A DNA stretch of 64,000 bases from Microvirga mediterraneensis (GCF_013520865.1 NZ_JACDXJ010000001.1:3767501-3831500), one strand, 5' to 3'. Shown: positions 26,661 to 36,740, numbered from the stretch's first letter. Program-made: numbers and translations. The notes: generated by a model not told the origin, from the sequence alone.

Positions 26661-27131
26661 TCAGATCACTGGCGCGACCTTCGCGTCCAGCACAGCCGCC
26701 GCCTCCCGGGGGGCGAGCTTGACCTGAAGGCCTCTCTGGCCTCCGTTCATGAACACTTCGGCATGTTCCAAGGCCGATTGCTCCAGCACGGTCGGAACGC
26801 GCTTCTTCTGGCCGAAGGGGCTGATGCCGCCGACATGGTAGCCAGTGAGGCGTTCCGCATCGGCTGGTTTCATCATCTGGGCCGCCTTGCCGCCGAGAGC
26901 GGCGGCGAGCTTCTTCAGGTTCACTTCCCGGTCTGAGGGCAGGATCACGCAGGCCGGCCTGCTGTCCACCAGCACCATCAGGGGCTTGAGCACCTGGCCA
27001 GGGTCCGCCCCCAAGGCTTCGGCCGCCTGCAGGCCGATGCGCTCCGCATTCGGGTCATAGTCGTAGGCATGAACCGTGAAGGAGACGCCGGCCTGCTGCA
27101 GGGCTACCGTCGCGCGGGTGGTTTTGGACAT
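26661..27131 (-). CDS. ybaK: Cys-tRNA(Pro)/Cys-tRNA(Cys) deacylase YbaK
   Basis: YbaK hydrolyses mischarged Cys-tRNA(Pro), protecting translation accuracy. The 156-residue protein contains YDYDPNAERIGLQAAEALG, QVLKPLMVLVD and the SDREVNLKKLAAALGGKAA block with the conserved Lys. GGISPFGQKKRVPTVLEQSAL is the family's substrate block. It lies 21 bases downstream of ureE and is the last gene of the purine operon. The functional link to purine use is not evident. Confidence 0.92.
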   Translation of the reverse strand: MSKTTRATVALQQAGVSFTVHAYDYDPNAERIGLQAAEALGADPGQVLKPLMVLVDSRPACVILPSDREVNLKKLAAALGGKAAQMMKPADAERLTGYHVGGISPFGQKKRVPTVLEQSALEHAEVFMNGGQRGLQVKLAPREAAAVLDAKVAPVI

Positions 27132-27152
27132 GGCCGTGAAGCGGAAAGGCGA

Positions 27153-27776
27153 TCAATGCTCGTGCTTGTGGCCGTGGTGATGACCGCAGCCGCAGCCATG
27201 GCCGTGCTCATGATGATGGTCGTGGTTGTGATCGTGCCCATGCTCATGATGCGCGGGGCTGTGGGCATGAGCGTGGCTATGGCTCTCGCCATGGCTGTGC
27301 GAATGCCCGTGGTCGTGATGGTGATGATGCCCGTGGTCGTGATCGCACACATGGGCGCTGCGCTCCGGCTTGAACGGGCGCTCGACGGGCGTCGCCGTGC
27401 AGCCCTGTCCACGCACCAGTTCGGCTACGGCCGGGCTGTTCTCGACATAAAGAGCGTCCGCTGCAACCTCGACCAAGCCATGGCTGCTGCCGAGGTGCCA
27501 GGCAAGGCGGGTCAGGCGCAGGGGGTTCTCGGCCTTCACCTCCAGCAGGGGCTCGGCCGCCGCCTGCACCTGGACGAGCCGCCCGTCCTCGAGGCGAAGG
27601 GCATCGCCGTCGTTGATGGTCGTTTCCATGTCGAGGTCGAGCAGGATCTCGGTCCCGCCCTCGCCCTTCAAAGTCCCGTGGCGGCGGTTGCGGGCCTCGT
27701 GATCGAGGGTGATCGTGTCGACGACGCGGTCGGCCTTCACGGCGGGCTTGCGGACGATGGTGGTGACGCGGGGCAT
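27153..27776 (-). CDS. ureE: Urease accessory protein UreE with long histidine-rich tail
   Basis: UreE is a nickel chaperone for urease assembly. The N-terminal domain (about residues 1-75) begins with ITLDHEARNRRHGTL. The C-terminal ferredoxin-like domain carries LAWHLGSSHGLVEV, with the conserved metal-binding His. The last 60 residues are an extreme His/Asp/Gly tail (DHGHHHHHDHGHSHSH type) with CGCG, which can hold several nickel ions. No other urease gene is in the window. It follows guaD, which places it in a purine-degradation operon. Confidence 0.94.
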   Translation of the reverse strand: MPRVTTIVRKPAVKADRVVDTITLDHEARNRRHGTLKGEGGTEILLDLDMETTINDGDALRLEDGRLVQVQAAAEPLLEVKAENPLRLTRLAWHLGSSHGLVEVAADALYVENSPAVAELVRGQGCTATPVERPFKPERSAHVCDHDHGHHHHHDHGHSHSHGESHSHAHAHSPAHHEHGHDHNHDHHHEHGHGCGCGHHHGHKHEH

Positions 27777-27848
27777 GGCTTGTCTCGGGTAGATGTCGGT
27801 GAAACTTTAGATAAGCAGGCGTCAGGCGGATCCTAGGCCGGCCCGGAT

Positions 27849-28334
27849 TCAATACTTGATCTTGTCTTCCTTGTCCGCCCAGGCGTCGAACACGGCCTTG
27901 GCCTCCAGGCTCGGCAGGTGATCCATCGGGAGGATGCGCTCGGCGATGGGCTTGGGGATCTCGTCGTAGATCAAGCTGTCGTCGAAGCCGATCTCGGCCG
28001 CATCCTTCCGGGTATTGGCGAAGACGATCCGGCTCACGCGGGCCCAATAGGCCGAGGCGAGACACATGGGGCATGGCTCGCAGCTCGTATAGAGCGTGGC
28101 GCCCTCCAGGGAGAAACTGCTCACTTCCTGGCAGGCCCGGCGGATCGCCGTGACCTCGGCATGGGCCGTCGGGTCGTTGGCGGACGTCACCTGGTTCCAG
28201 CCTTCGGCCAGAACCTTGCCGTCGCGCACGACCACGGCGCCGAAGGGCCCTCCGGCTCCCTCATCCATGTGCTCGCGGGAGAGTTCGATGGCGCGCGTCA
28301 GATAGCGCTGATCGTCGGTCTTCATGGTGCTCAT
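27849..28334 (-). CDS. guaD: Guanine deaminase (cytidine-deaminase fold)
   Basis: GuaD converts guanine to xanthine, the substrate of the xanthine dehydrogenase encoded upstream. The zinc site is HAE (His58, Glu60) and PCPMC (Cys88, Cys91). The protein has 161 residues, as in the Bacillus/Bradyrhizobium-type enzyme. The C-terminal DDSLIYDEI and the tyrosine at the end are typical of guanine deaminases, not tRNA adenosine deaminases. A second ATG at 28325 is possible. xdhC ends 6 bases upstream. Confidence 0.88.
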   Translation of the reverse strand: MSTMKTDDQRYLTRAIELSREHMDEGAGGPFGAVVVRDGKVLAEGWNQVTSANDPTAHAEVTAIRRACQEVSSFSLEGATLYTSCEPCPMCLASAYWARVSRIVFANTRKDAAEIGFDDSLIYDEIPKPIAERILPMDHLPSLEAKAVFDAWADKEDKIKY

Positions 28335-28340
28335 GGAGGT

Positions 28341-29306
28341 TTATGTATCGTTTGAGGCGGCGGGAGGCGAGAGATTTTGCGCCGGGCTTCCATGCTCCCG
28401 CACCTGCAGCAGCTGCGCCGTCACGGAGGCGGCGATCACCGCCGGGTTCTTGTCCGTGATGCCGGGAAGCCCGATGGGGCTGACGAGGGAGCGGATCGTC
28501 TCGTCGGACAGGCCGAGCTCCCGGAAGCGCTTCTCGAAGCGGGCCCGCTTCGTGGCGCTCCCGATGAGGCCCACATAGGAGAAGCCCCGCTTCAGGGCCG
28601 CCGCCGTGATCGCCATGTCGAGAGGGTGGTCGTGGGTCATGACCAGGATGAAGGAACTCGGCCCGGCCTGCGCGATCTCGGCCTCCGGATCGCGCAGGCG
28701 GACAGCCCTGGCGTTCTCCGGAAGGTGGGAGGGAAAGGCATTCTCCCGGTCGTCGAGCCAGCGGACCGAGAACGGCAGGGGCGCGAGGGACAGGACGAGG
28801 GCGCGGCCCACATGACCGGCACCGAAGATGAGGACGGGTGTGCGGACCTCGCCTTGGGTCTCGTGCCAGCCGGCCCAGCGGTCGTCGCCCACGGCAGAGC
28901 CGATCTCGCGCCGCACGCGGCCCTCCTCCATCCGGCACTCGACCTCGAACAGCCCACCCTCGGCTTCAGCCGAAACGAGAGGAGCGAGGTCTTCGAGGTC
29001 CCGCCCGTCGAAGGTCTCGATAAGGATCTTCACCCGCCCGCCGCAGCATTGGCCGAGGTCGGGCCCGAGGGCCTGATCGACGATCCGCGCCGGTCCCCGC
29101 CCCGCCGCCAGCATCTCTCGGGCGATGTCGAGCATGCGGAGCTCGAGCTGCCCGCCCCCGATGGTGCCGTGAAAGGCCCCATCGGGCCGCACGACCATGT
29201 GCGCGCCGACCTCCCGGGGGGCGGAGCCTTTCACGTCATGAACGGTGATGAGGGCGGCGCTGCCGTGCCGCGCCACGAGATCGGTGAGCTGGCGCCAGAC
29301 CCTCAC
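28341..29306 (-). CDS. xdhC: Xanthine dehydrogenase accessory protein XdhC
   Basis: XdhC binds molybdenum cofactor, helps to add the sulfido ligand and inserts the cofactor into XdhB. The N-terminal domain shows LITVHDVKGSAPREVGAHM and GTIGGGQLEL. The C-terminal Rossmann domain has IFGAGHVGRALV and the SFILVMTHDHPLDM segment, followed by GLIGSATKRARF. The protein has 321 residues. The GTG start overlaps the xdhB stop (GTGA), giving coupled translation. Confidence 0.94.
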   Translation of the reverse strand: MRVWRQLTDLVARHGSAALITVHDVKGSAPREVGAHMVVRPDGAFHGTIGGGQLELRMLDIAREMLAAGRGPARIVDQALGPDLGQCCGGRVKILIETFDGRDLEDLAPLVSAEAEGGLFEVECRMEEGRVRREIGSAVGDDRWAGWHETQGEVRTPVLIFGAGHVGRALVLSLAPLPFSVRWLDDRENAFPSHLPENARAVRLRDPEAEIAQAGPSSFILVMTHDHPLDMAITAAALKRGFSYVGLIGSATKRARFEKRFRELGLSDETIRSLVSPIGLPGITDKNPAVIAASVTAQLLQVREHGSPAQNLSPPAASNDT

Positions 29307-31633
29307 CCCATCGGCCTCCCCCGCAGGCTCTCGCAGGCGCGCAGGATCGCCTCAGGCGTGGCGGGTGCTTTGAGAGGCACGGGCTTGGAAGGGTCGAGCG
29401 CATGAATCGCGTCCGCAAGGGCGCAGAACACGCTGTTAGCCAGCATGATCGGCGGTTCGCCGACGGCCTTGGAGCGATAGATCGTCTCCTCGCGGTTCTC
29501 GTTGGGATAGAGCGCCACGTTGAAATCGGCGGGAACGTCGGACGCGACCGGGATCTTGTAGGTGGAGGGCGCATGCGTGAGCAGGCGGCCCTCCTTGCTG
29601 AAGACCAGCTCCTCCGTGGTCAGCCAGCCCATGCCCTGCACGAATCCGCCTTCGATCTGGCCGATATCGATAGCGGGATTGAGGGAGCGGCCTACGTCGT
29701 GGAGGATGTCGGCGCGCAGCAGGCGGTTCTCCCCCGTGAGCGTGTCGAGGATCACTTCCGAGCAGGCGGCCCCATAGGCGAAGTAGAAGAAGGGCCGGCC
29801 CGTGCCCTTCGCCCGGTCCCAGGTGATCTTCGGCGTCTTGTAATGCCCTGCCTCGGACAGCGAGACGCGGGCGAGAATGCACTTCTTCACCAGCTCGTCG
29901 AAGGGGACGCTTTCGTTGCCGATGAAGACCCGGTCGTCGCGGAACACGACCTGCTCCTCCAACACCCCATAGGCTTCCGCCGCGTAGGCTATCATGCGCT
30001 TCTTGATCGCACCCGCCGCGACGCGCGCCGCCATGCCGTTGAGATCGGACCCGGAGGAGGCCGCCGTCGGCGAGGTGTTCGGCACCTTCGCCGTCGTGGT
30101 GGCGGTGATGCGCACCCGCTCCATGGCGATCCCGAATTCCTCGGCCACCACCTGAGCCACCTTGATATAGAGCCCCTGCCCCATCTCGGTGCCGCCGTGA
30201 TTCAGATGCACGGACCCGTCCTGATACACATGCACCAGGGCGCCCGCTTGGTTCATGTGGGTGAGCGTGAAGCTGATCCCGAATTTCACCGGCGTCAGCG
30301 CCAGCCCCCGCTTCATGATCGGCGAGGACGCGTTGAAGGCCGCGATCTCCTCACGGCGCGAGCGGTAGTTCGACGTCTCCTCGAGCGTGCGCACGAGATT
30401 GAGAAGCGTATCGGTCTCCTCGACCTCCATGCCGTATGGCGTGACGTTTTCGCCCGGCCGGTAAAAGTTGGCATAGCGCACATCGAGCGGATCGCGCCCC
30501 GTCGCCCAGGCGATCTGGTCCATCACGTGTTCGATGGCCAGCATCCCTTGCGGTCCGCCGAAGCCTCGGAAGGCGGTGTTCGAGACCGTGTTGGTCTTCA
30601 GCCGCCTCGAGGCGATGTGGACGGCAGGCATCCAATAGGCGTTGTCCGCATGGAACATGGCCCTGTCGACGACGCCGCTGGAGAGATCAGCCGAGTAGCC
30701 GCAGCGCGCCAGCAGATCGACCACATAGCCCTGGATGCGCCCGTCCTCGTCGAAGCCGACCTGCCAGTCGCAGCGGAAATCGTGACGCTTGCCGGTGAGG
30801 ACGAAATCGTCGTCCCGGTCGAGGCGAAGCTTGCAGGGCCGGCCCGTTACGCGGGCTGCCAGAGCCGCCGTGACGGCCCATTGCGTCGCCTGGCTCTCCT
30901 TGCCGCCGAAGCCGCCGCCCATGCGGCGCGTTTCGCAGGTCACATAGGCATCGGGGATGTCGAGCACGCGGGCGACCACGTGCTGCACTTCCGTGGGATG
31001 CTGTGTCGAGGAATAGACATGAATGTCGCCGTCCTCGCCCGGGATCGCCATGGCGATCTGGCCTTCGAGATAGAAATGCTCCTGTCCGCCGACGCGGAAC
31101 TGGCCCTCCAGTTTCCGTGGCGCCTTCGCGATCACGGCATTCGGATCGCCGCGGCCGTAAGCGTAGTCCGGCAGCACGGTCTCGCCGCGCTCCAGCGCAT
31201 CCTCGACCGTGATGCTGGGCGTCTCGGCCTCGATCTCCATGATCGCCTTCCTGACGGCGCGACGCGCCACGTCGCGGCTCGTCGCGACGACGGCGAACAG
31301 GGACTGGCCCAGAAAGCTGATCTCCGTATCGGCGAAGAGCGGATCGTCCCCGAAGGCGGGCGATACGTCGTTCTTGCCGGGAATGTCGGCTGCGGTGAGA
31401 ACGGCTACGACGCCGGGCATCGCGCGGACGGCCGACACGTCGAGTGAGACCAGCCGGCCACGGGCTTTCGGCGATTGACCGATGGCAACGTGCAGCGTTC
31501 CTTCCGGCTCGCGGATGTCGTCGATGTATTGCGCCGAACCCTGGACATGCTTGATGCCGGAATCATGGGCGATGGGCTGGCGGATGTGGCGAAGCGATTC
31601 CGCATCCATCATCGGCTTGGCGGGTGCGTTCAT
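29303..31633 (-). CDS. xdhB: Xanthine dehydrogenase molybdopterin-binding subunit
   Basis: This is the large catalytic subunit that oxidises hypoxanthine and xanthine. The 776-residue protein begins with the a/b hammerhead domain (HVQGSAQYIDDI). It contains RRMGGGFGGKESQ, the molybdopterin-contact FRGFGGPQG segment and HLNHGGTEMGQGL. The C-terminal KAVGEPPIMLANSVF includes the catalytic Glu. It forms an alpha2beta2 complex with XdhA. It starts 4 bases after xdhA, with a GGAG ribosome site. Confidence 0.96.
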   Translation of the reverse strand: MNAPAKPMMDAESLRHIRQPIAHDSGIKHVQGSAQYIDDIREPEGTLHVAIGQSPKARGRLVSLDVSAVRAMPGVVAVLTAADIPGKNDVSPAFGDDPLFADTEISFLGQSLFAVVATSRDVARRAVRKAIMEIEAETPSITVEDALERGETVLPDYAYGRGDPNAVIAKAPRKLEGQFRVGGQEHFYLEGQIAMAIPGEDGDIHVYSSTQHPTEVQHVVARVLDIPDAYVTCETRRMGGGFGGKESQATQWAVTAALAARVTGRPCKLRLDRDDDFVLTGKRHDFRCDWQVGFDEDGRIQGYVVDLLARCGYSADLSSGVVDRAMFHADNAYWMPAVHIASRRLKTNTVSNTAFRGFGGPQGMLAIEHVMDQIAWATGRDPLDVRYANFYRPGENVTPYGMEVEETDTLLNLVRTLEETSNYRSRREEIAAFNASSPIMKRGLALTPVKFGISFTLTHMNQAGALVHVYQDGSVHLNHGGTEMGQGLYIKVAQVVAEEFGIAMERVRITATTTAKVPNTSPTAASSGSDLNGMAARVAAGAIKKRMIAYAAEAYGVLEEQVVFRDDRVFIGNESVPFDELVKKCILARVSLSEAGHYKTPKITWDRAKGTGRPFFYFAYGAACSEVILDTLTGENRLLRADILHDVGRSLNPAIDIGQIEGGFVQGMGWLTTEELVFSKEGRLLTHAPSTYKIPVASDVPADFNVALYPNENREETIYRSKAVGEPPIMLANSVFCALADAIHALDPSKPVPLKAPATPEAILRACESLRGRPMG

Positions 31634-31637
31634 GGCT

Positions 31638-33119
31638 CTACTCCGCCGCCTGAAGCGTGTCGCGCCGGCCGACGATCCGCGTGGCCCGCGTTTCGCCCGA
31701 TGAGGTTTCGCTCAGGACCTTGAACACGAGGTTGCGGGCGACCGTCGAGCGGTAGGCGGACGATGCGCGATGATCGTCGAGAGGCTGGTAATCCCGTGCG
31801 ATCGCCGCCATGGCTTCGCCCCAGGATGAGGGCTCGTCCAGGGACAGGCCGATCAGCGCCTGCTCCGTCTCGGCCGCTCGCTTGGGTGTTCCCGCCATCC
31901 CGCCGAAGGCAACGCGGGCCTCCGCGATGCGCCGCCCGTCGAGGGTGACCTTGAAGGCGCCGAGAACCGCCGAGATATCCTCATCGAATCGCTTCGAGAT
32001 CTTGTAGGCGCGGAAGCCTTCATGGGGTTTCAGCTTCGGCACCGTCACCCGCCGAACGAACTCGCCCGGCTTCCGGTCCTGCCTGCGATAGGCGATGAAG
32101 AAGTCTTCGAGAGGTAGGGTGCGGGTGGTATCGCCCTGTCGCAGTTCAAGCTCCGCGCCAAGCGCGATCAAGGCCGGCGCGAGATCGCCGATGGGCGAGC
32201 CGTTGGCGATGCTTCCGCCCACCGTCCCCGAGGCGCGCACCTGCACCGAGCCGAAGCGCCGCATGATCTCGCCGAGATCGGGATCGATCCGTGCAAGCGA
32301 TGAATGGACGTCCACATGCGTCACCGTCGCGCCGATGCCGAGGCGATCTGAGGAATCCTCGATCAGGTCCAGGCCCGCCACGCGCCCGAGCCAGATGACC
32401 TTCTCGATCTCCATCATGGCCTTGGTGATCCAAAGGCCCACATCGGTGCAGCCGGCGACCAAGGTCGCGTCGGGGTGCCGTGCATATAACGCACCAAGTG
32501 ATGCTTCGCTCGCGGGCGCGGCAAAGAAGCGGGTCTCTTCGCCGATGAAGATGTCACGTCCGTCGGCCAGTCCCATGAGCCCCTGCGCGGTGTGCTCGCC
32601 ATGCACGGAAAAGACATCGTCGCCCTGCCCGCTGCAGGCATGAAGAGCCGCGTCCACGATGGGGCGGTAGCCCGTGCAGCGGCAGAGATTGCCGGCCAAC
32701 ACATCGTTGACGCTCTGACGGTTCAAGGGCCGCTCACCGTCATGATAAAGGGTGAAGAGGCTCATCACGATGCCGGGCGTGCAGAAGCCGCATTGCGATC
32801 CGTGATGCGCCACCATGGCGGATTGGACCGGGTGCAGGTCTCCGGTTGCGCTCAAATCCTCGACCGTGACGAGTTCCGCCCCGTCGATCTGGCCGAGCAG
32901 CAGGATGCAGGCATTGACAGGCTCGTAATGCACGCGCCCGCCCCGTACTCGGCCCAACGCCACTGTGCAGGCGCCGCAATCGCCTTCCCCGCACCCCTCC
33001 TTGGTGCCGACGCGACGCTCCTGAAGCCTCAAATAGTCCAGAAGCGTGGTGCGTGGGTGAAAGCCTGAAACCTCGACGGCCTGTCCGTTCCGCCAGAAGC
33101 GGATTGTGTCTCGTACCAC
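31638..33119 (-). CDS. xdhA: Xanthine dehydrogenase small (FeS/FAD) subunit
   Basis: XdhA passes electrons from XdhB to NAD+. The N-terminal 2Fe-2S ferredoxin domain has CGEGDCGACTV. The second all-helical 2Fe-2S domain has QCGFCTPGIVMSL and NLCRCTGYRPI. The FAD domain (about residues 195-370) has TLVAGCTDVGLW and TVGGSIANGSPIGDLAPAL, followed by the CO-dehydrogenase-flavoprotein C-terminal domain. The length is 493 residues. The start is GTG with GGAGG six bases upstream. It is the first gene of the xdhABC-guaD-ureE-ybaK run. Confidence 0.95.
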   Translation of the reverse strand: MVRDTIRFWRNGQAVEVSGFHPRTTLLDYLRLQERRVGTKEGCGEGDCGACTVALGRVRGGRVHYEPVNACILLLGQIDGAELVTVEDLSATGDLHPVQSAMVAHHGSQCGFCTPGIVMSLFTLYHDGERPLNRQSVNDVLAGNLCRCTGYRPIVDAALHACSGQGDDVFSVHGEHTAQGLMGLADGRDIFIGEETRFFAAPASEASLGALYARHPDATLVAGCTDVGLWITKAMMEIEKVIWLGRVAGLDLIEDSSDRLGIGATVTHVDVHSSLARIDPDLGEIMRRFGSVQVRASGTVGGSIANGSPIGDLAPALIALGAELELRQGDTTRTLPLEDFFIAYRRQDRKPGEFVRRVTVPKLKPHEGFRAYKISKRFDEDISAVLGAFKVTLDGRRIAEARVAFGGMAGTPKRAAETEQALIGLSLDEPSSWGEAMAAIARDYQPLDDHRASSAYRSTVARNLVFKVLSETSSGETRATRIVGRRDTLQAAE

Positions 33120-33258
33120 AGTAATCCTCCGCCGGTTGCACCCGGCCTTGTTATGGTGAGCCGGGTAGAATGACGGAGCAAGGCCTTTTCGCCAAGGGCG
33201 CCCTCAAGCGGGACTTTCCGATCTCGGAGCCTGCTTTCCTTGCCGTCCAGGTCCGGGC

Positions 33259-33699
33259 CTACCAGGTGCCGGTATTCGGCATGGACGCCCAGGGCTCCTG
33301 CACGGGCTTCGGCTCGCCGCGCTGCAGCAATTCGATCGAGATGTTGTCCGGAGTCTTGACGAAGGCCATGTAGCCGTCGCGGGGCGGACGATTGATGGTG
33401 ACGCCGGCATCCATCAGCTTGCGGCAGGTCTCGTAGATATCGTCGACCCGGTAGGCGAGATGGCCGAAATTACGACCTCCGGTATATTCGTTCTCGTCCC
33501 AGTTGTAGGTCAGTTCCAGCAGCGGCGCCTTCGTATCCTTGGATTTCTCCACATCGCCGGGAGCCGCAAGGAAAACGAGGGTGTAACGCCCCTTCTCATT
33601 ATCCGTCCGGCGAACCTCGACCAGCCCGAACTTGTTGCAGAAGAAATCGAGGGATTCGTCGAGGTTCGAGACGCGAACCATCGTGTGCAGATATTCCAT
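33259..33699 (-). CDS. VOC-superfamily protein, lactoylglutathione lyase type
   Basis: The 146-residue protein has the paired beta-alpha-beta-beta-beta modules of glyoxalase I. The probable metal ligands are His5 (LHTMVRV), Glu in LLELTYNWD, His in NFGHLAYRV and Glu in ISIELLQRG, the full set of a GloA enzyme. It would isomerise the glutathione adduct of methylglyoxal. It is divergent from pepN, and downstream of it (139 bases) lies xdhA. An additional C-terminal 20-residue tail is Pro-rich. Confidence 0.85.
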   Translation of the reverse strand: MEYLHTMVRVSNLDESLDFFCNKFGLVEVRRTDNEKGRYTLVFLAAPGDVEKSKDTKAPLLELTYNWDENEYTGGRNFGHLAYRVDDIYETCRKLMDAGVTINRPPRDGYMAFVKTPDNISIELLQRGEPKPVQEPWASMPNTGTW

Positions 33700-33897
33700 G
33701 ATCGGTTTCCCTATGGGTCGGGGATAGGTGATGGAGTATTTGTCGAGGAGATCAAGGGGTACCTTTTTCTTGCGCCGAAAAAGCCTTGGATTTGCTCAAG
33801 ATCAGGTGACTTTTAACGAATGCTGCTCCAAGCAGAGTGGAAGTCCCTTCCCCAAGGCCCTAGCTTTAGACGAAACTCAGTTTCAGACGAGTATCTG

Positions 33898-36549
33898 ATG
33901 CGCATCGATACCAACCCGATTGTTCGCCTTGAGGATTACCGACCCAGCGACTTCCTGATCGACAGCGTCGAACTCGACGTCAAGCTTCATCCCACGGAAA
34001 CCCGGGTCGTCGCCACTCTCGCCATGCGGCCCAATCCGGAGGGACGCTCGGACGCGCCGCTTGCTCTCGATGGCGATGAACTGAAGCTGAAGACCGTGGC
34101 TCTGAACGGCCGCACCTTGGCGGACGAGGAGTTCGAAGCCTCGCCTCAATCGCTCACGATCGCGCAGGCGCCCCGGCAGCCCTTTACGCTCACCATCGAG
34201 ACCGAGATCAACCCGACGGCCAACACCAAGCTCATGGGCCTCTACCGGTCCGGCGGCAACTACTGCACGCAATGCGAGGCGGAAGGCTTCAGGCGCATCA
34301 CCTATTTCCTCGACCGGCCGGACGTCCTCAGCGTCTATACCACCCGCATCGAAGCCGAGCGCGGCGATGCCCCCGTTCTCCTGGGTAACGGCAATCCGAT
34401 CGAGAGCGGATCCATTGAAGGCTCCGGCAGGCATTATGCGATCTGGCACGATCCGCACCCGAAGCCGTCCTATCTTTTCGCCCTCGTCGGCGGACGCCTC
34501 GGCCGTATCGCCAAAACCTTCGCGACCATGAGCGGACGCGCGGTGGAACTGGCGATCTACGTGGAACCCGGCAAGGAGAACCGCGCCGATTATGCCCTCG
34601 ACGCCCTGGAGCGCTCCATGCGCTGGGACGAGCGGGTCTTCGGCCGCGAATACGACCTCGACGTATTCAACATCGTCGCCGTGTCCGACTTCAACATGGG
34701 CGCGATGGAGAACAAGGGCCTCAACATCTTCAACGACAAATACGTTCTGGCTTCTCCCGAGACGGCCACGGATATGGACTACGCCCATATCGAAGCGATC
34801 ATCGCGCATGAGTACTTCCACAACTGGACCGGCAACCGCGTGACCTGTCGCGACTGGTTCCAGCTCTGCCTGAAGGAAGGCTTGACGGTTTTTCGCGACC
34901 AGGAATTCTCGTCTGACGAACGCTCGCGCTCCGTTCACCGCATTGCCGAGGTGAAGACCCTGCGGGCGCGGCAGTTCCTGGAGGATTCGGGCCCCCTCGC
35001 CCACCCAGTCCGTCCGACGCAGTATCGAGAGATCAACAACTTCTATACCGCCACGGTCTATGAGAAGGGGGCCGAGATCGTCCGCATGCTCAAGACGATC
35101 ATAGGCGAGGAGGATTTCCGGCGCGGGATGGATCTCTATTTCGAGCGCTGCGACGGCACCGCCGCCACTGTGGAGGATTTCCTGAAGGCCTTCGCCGATG
35201 TGACGGGTCGGAACCTGTCCCATTTCGCCCGCTGGTACGAACAATCCGGGACGCCGCGGGTCAAGGTGAAGGGGCAGTACGATTCCGGCGCGCAGACCTA
35301 CCGTCTGGATTTTGCGCAGAGCACTCCCGCGACGCCCGGTCAGCCGAGAAAGGACGCGATGGCGATCCCGGTAGCGCTCGGATTGGTCGCGCATGACGGC
35401 TTGCCCTTGAATGCGACCTGCGAGCGCGTGGACGAGCGAGGCGTCTTCCTGTTCGACAGGCCGGAGGACGGCATCACCTTTACGGGGGTGACATCCCTGC
35501 CCGTCCCGTCCCTCTTCCGAGGATTCTCGGCTCCGGTAAAGGTTTCGCTCGACCTGCCCAACGAGGAGCTGCTGGTCCTCCTCCGGCACGATACGGACGC
35601 CTTCAACCGCTGGCAGGCGGCTCAGACCGTTGCCATGCGCCTGCTTGCCGCCCGCTCGAACGGCGCCGACGTCGCCGACGCGGAAATCGATGCCTTCTCG
35701 GCCGCCCTCGCCTCCTTTATGGAGAGGGACGCGCAAGAGGACCCGGCCTTCGCGGCGCTTGTGGGCACACTTCCCAGCGAAGCGGATATCGCGCAGGAGA
35801 TCGGCCAGAACGTCGACCCGGACGCCATTCACAGGGCCCGGTCGGAGATGAGGCGGCGCATCGGCCTGAGTTGCGCCCGCCATCTGCGACGCTTCTATGA
35901 GTCGATGACGGATCTAGGACCTTACAGTCCCGACGCGGCCAGCGCCGGGCGGCGCTCCTTGCGCAACGCTTCCCTCGATCTTCTTGCCGCGGCCGATCCA
36001 AGCGCAGGCGAAGCCCTCGCCGTGCGGCAGCTCGAATCCGCGAGCAACATGACCGACCGCCTTGCGTCCTTGAGCGTTCTGACCACCTTGCCGGGTGCTG
36101 TGCGCGAGGAAGCCGTTGCCCGTTTCGGCGAGCGCTATCGCAGCGAGCCTCTGGTGCTCGACAAATGGTTCACGCTGCAGGCCACAATTCCGGAAGATGG
36201 CACCTTGGAGAGAGTCAAGGGCCTGATGCAGCATCCGGCGTTCTCGATCGCCAATCCGAACCGCGTGCGCGCGCTCATCGGAAGCTTCGCCATGCTGAAC
36301 CAGGTTCAGTTCAATCGCGCCGACGGAGCGGGCTATCGCTTCCTGGCCTCGATCGTCCTGCGCACGGATGAATTGAATCCGCAGCTCGCCGCCCGTCTCC
36401 TGACCGCTTTCGGAACGTGGCGGATGATGGAAAGCGCACGCCGTTCGCACGCGGAAGAGGCCCTTCGTTCCATCGCCCAAAAGCCCAATCTTTCCCGCGA
36501 CGTAGGCGATATCGTGAGTCGGTCCCTCGAGGAGAGCCAGGGCAAATAA
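33898..36549 (+). CDS. pepN: Aminopeptidase N (M1 family)
   Basis: PepN is a cytoplasmic zinc aminopeptidase that trims peptides. The 883-residue protein carries the substrate-binding GAMEN motif (about residues 267-271). The zinc site is HEYFH (His304, Glu305, His308) with Glu327 in CLKEGLTVFRD. The C-terminal helical domain of gammaproteobacterial-type PepN is present. The ATG at 33898 begins the conserved region (MRIDTNPIVRLEDY); an in-frame ATG at 33820 adds a poor extension. Confidence 0.95.
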   Translation: MRIDTNPIVRLEDYRPSDFLIDSVELDVKLHPTETRVVATLAMRPNPEGRSDAPLALDGDELKLKTVALNGRTLADEEFEASPQSLTIAQAPRQPFTLTIETEINPTANTKLMGLYRSGGNYCTQCEAEGFRRITYFLDRPDVLSVYTTRIEAERGDAPVLLGNGNPIESGSIEGSGRHYAIWHDPHPKPSYLFALVGGRLGRIAKTFATMSGRAVELAIYVEPGKENRADYALDALERSMRWDERVFGREYDLDVFNIVAVSDFNMGAMENKGLNIFNDKYVLASPETATDMDYAHIEAIIAHEYFHNWTGNRVTCRDWFQLCLKEGLTVFRDQEFSSDERSRSVHRIAEVKTLRARQFLEDSGPLAHPVRPTQYREINNFYTATVYEKGAEIVRMLKTIIGEEDFRRGMDLYFERCDGTAATVEDFLKAFADVTGRNLSHFARWYEQSGTPRVKVKGQYDSGAQTYRLDFAQSTPATPGQPRKDAMAIPVALGLVAHDGLPLNATCERVDERGVFLFDRPEDGITFTGVTSLPVPSLFRGFSAPVKVSLDLPNEELLVLLRHDTDAFNRWQAAQTVAMRLLAARSNGADVADAEIDAFSAALASFMERDAQEDPAFAALVGTLPSEADIAQEIGQNVDPDAIHRARSEMRRRIGLSCARHLRRFYESMTDLGPYSPDAASAGRRSLRNASLDLLAAADPSAGEALAVRQLESASNMTDRLASLSVLTTLPGAVREEAVARFGERYRSEPLVLDKWFTLQATIPEDGTLERVKGLMQHPAFSIANPNRVRALIGSFAMLNQVQFNRADGAGYRFLASIVLRTDELNPQLAARLLTAFGTWRMMESARRSHAEEALRSIAQKPNLSRDVGDIVSRSLEESQGK

Positions 36550-36740
36550 GCAATTTATTTTAAAAGGTTAGCCGGTTGTCCCAGCTTTCCCCAGGGGAAT
36601 GCGAAATGGGAAAATTTTTATTAACCTTCGGGTTCTACTAACTAGACAAATCACCCGCTCAAGATTCTATTGTTAGTGATTCGGAGAGATGCGGCACGTC
36701 CTCCGAAACAGGACGTAAACGGTTCCGGAGGAAGCATCGC

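Noticed and set aside
33883..35883. A 666-codon minus-strand frame opposite pepN
   Set aside because: It is antisense to a complete, motif-bearing pepN, has no recognisable domain and no ribosome site.
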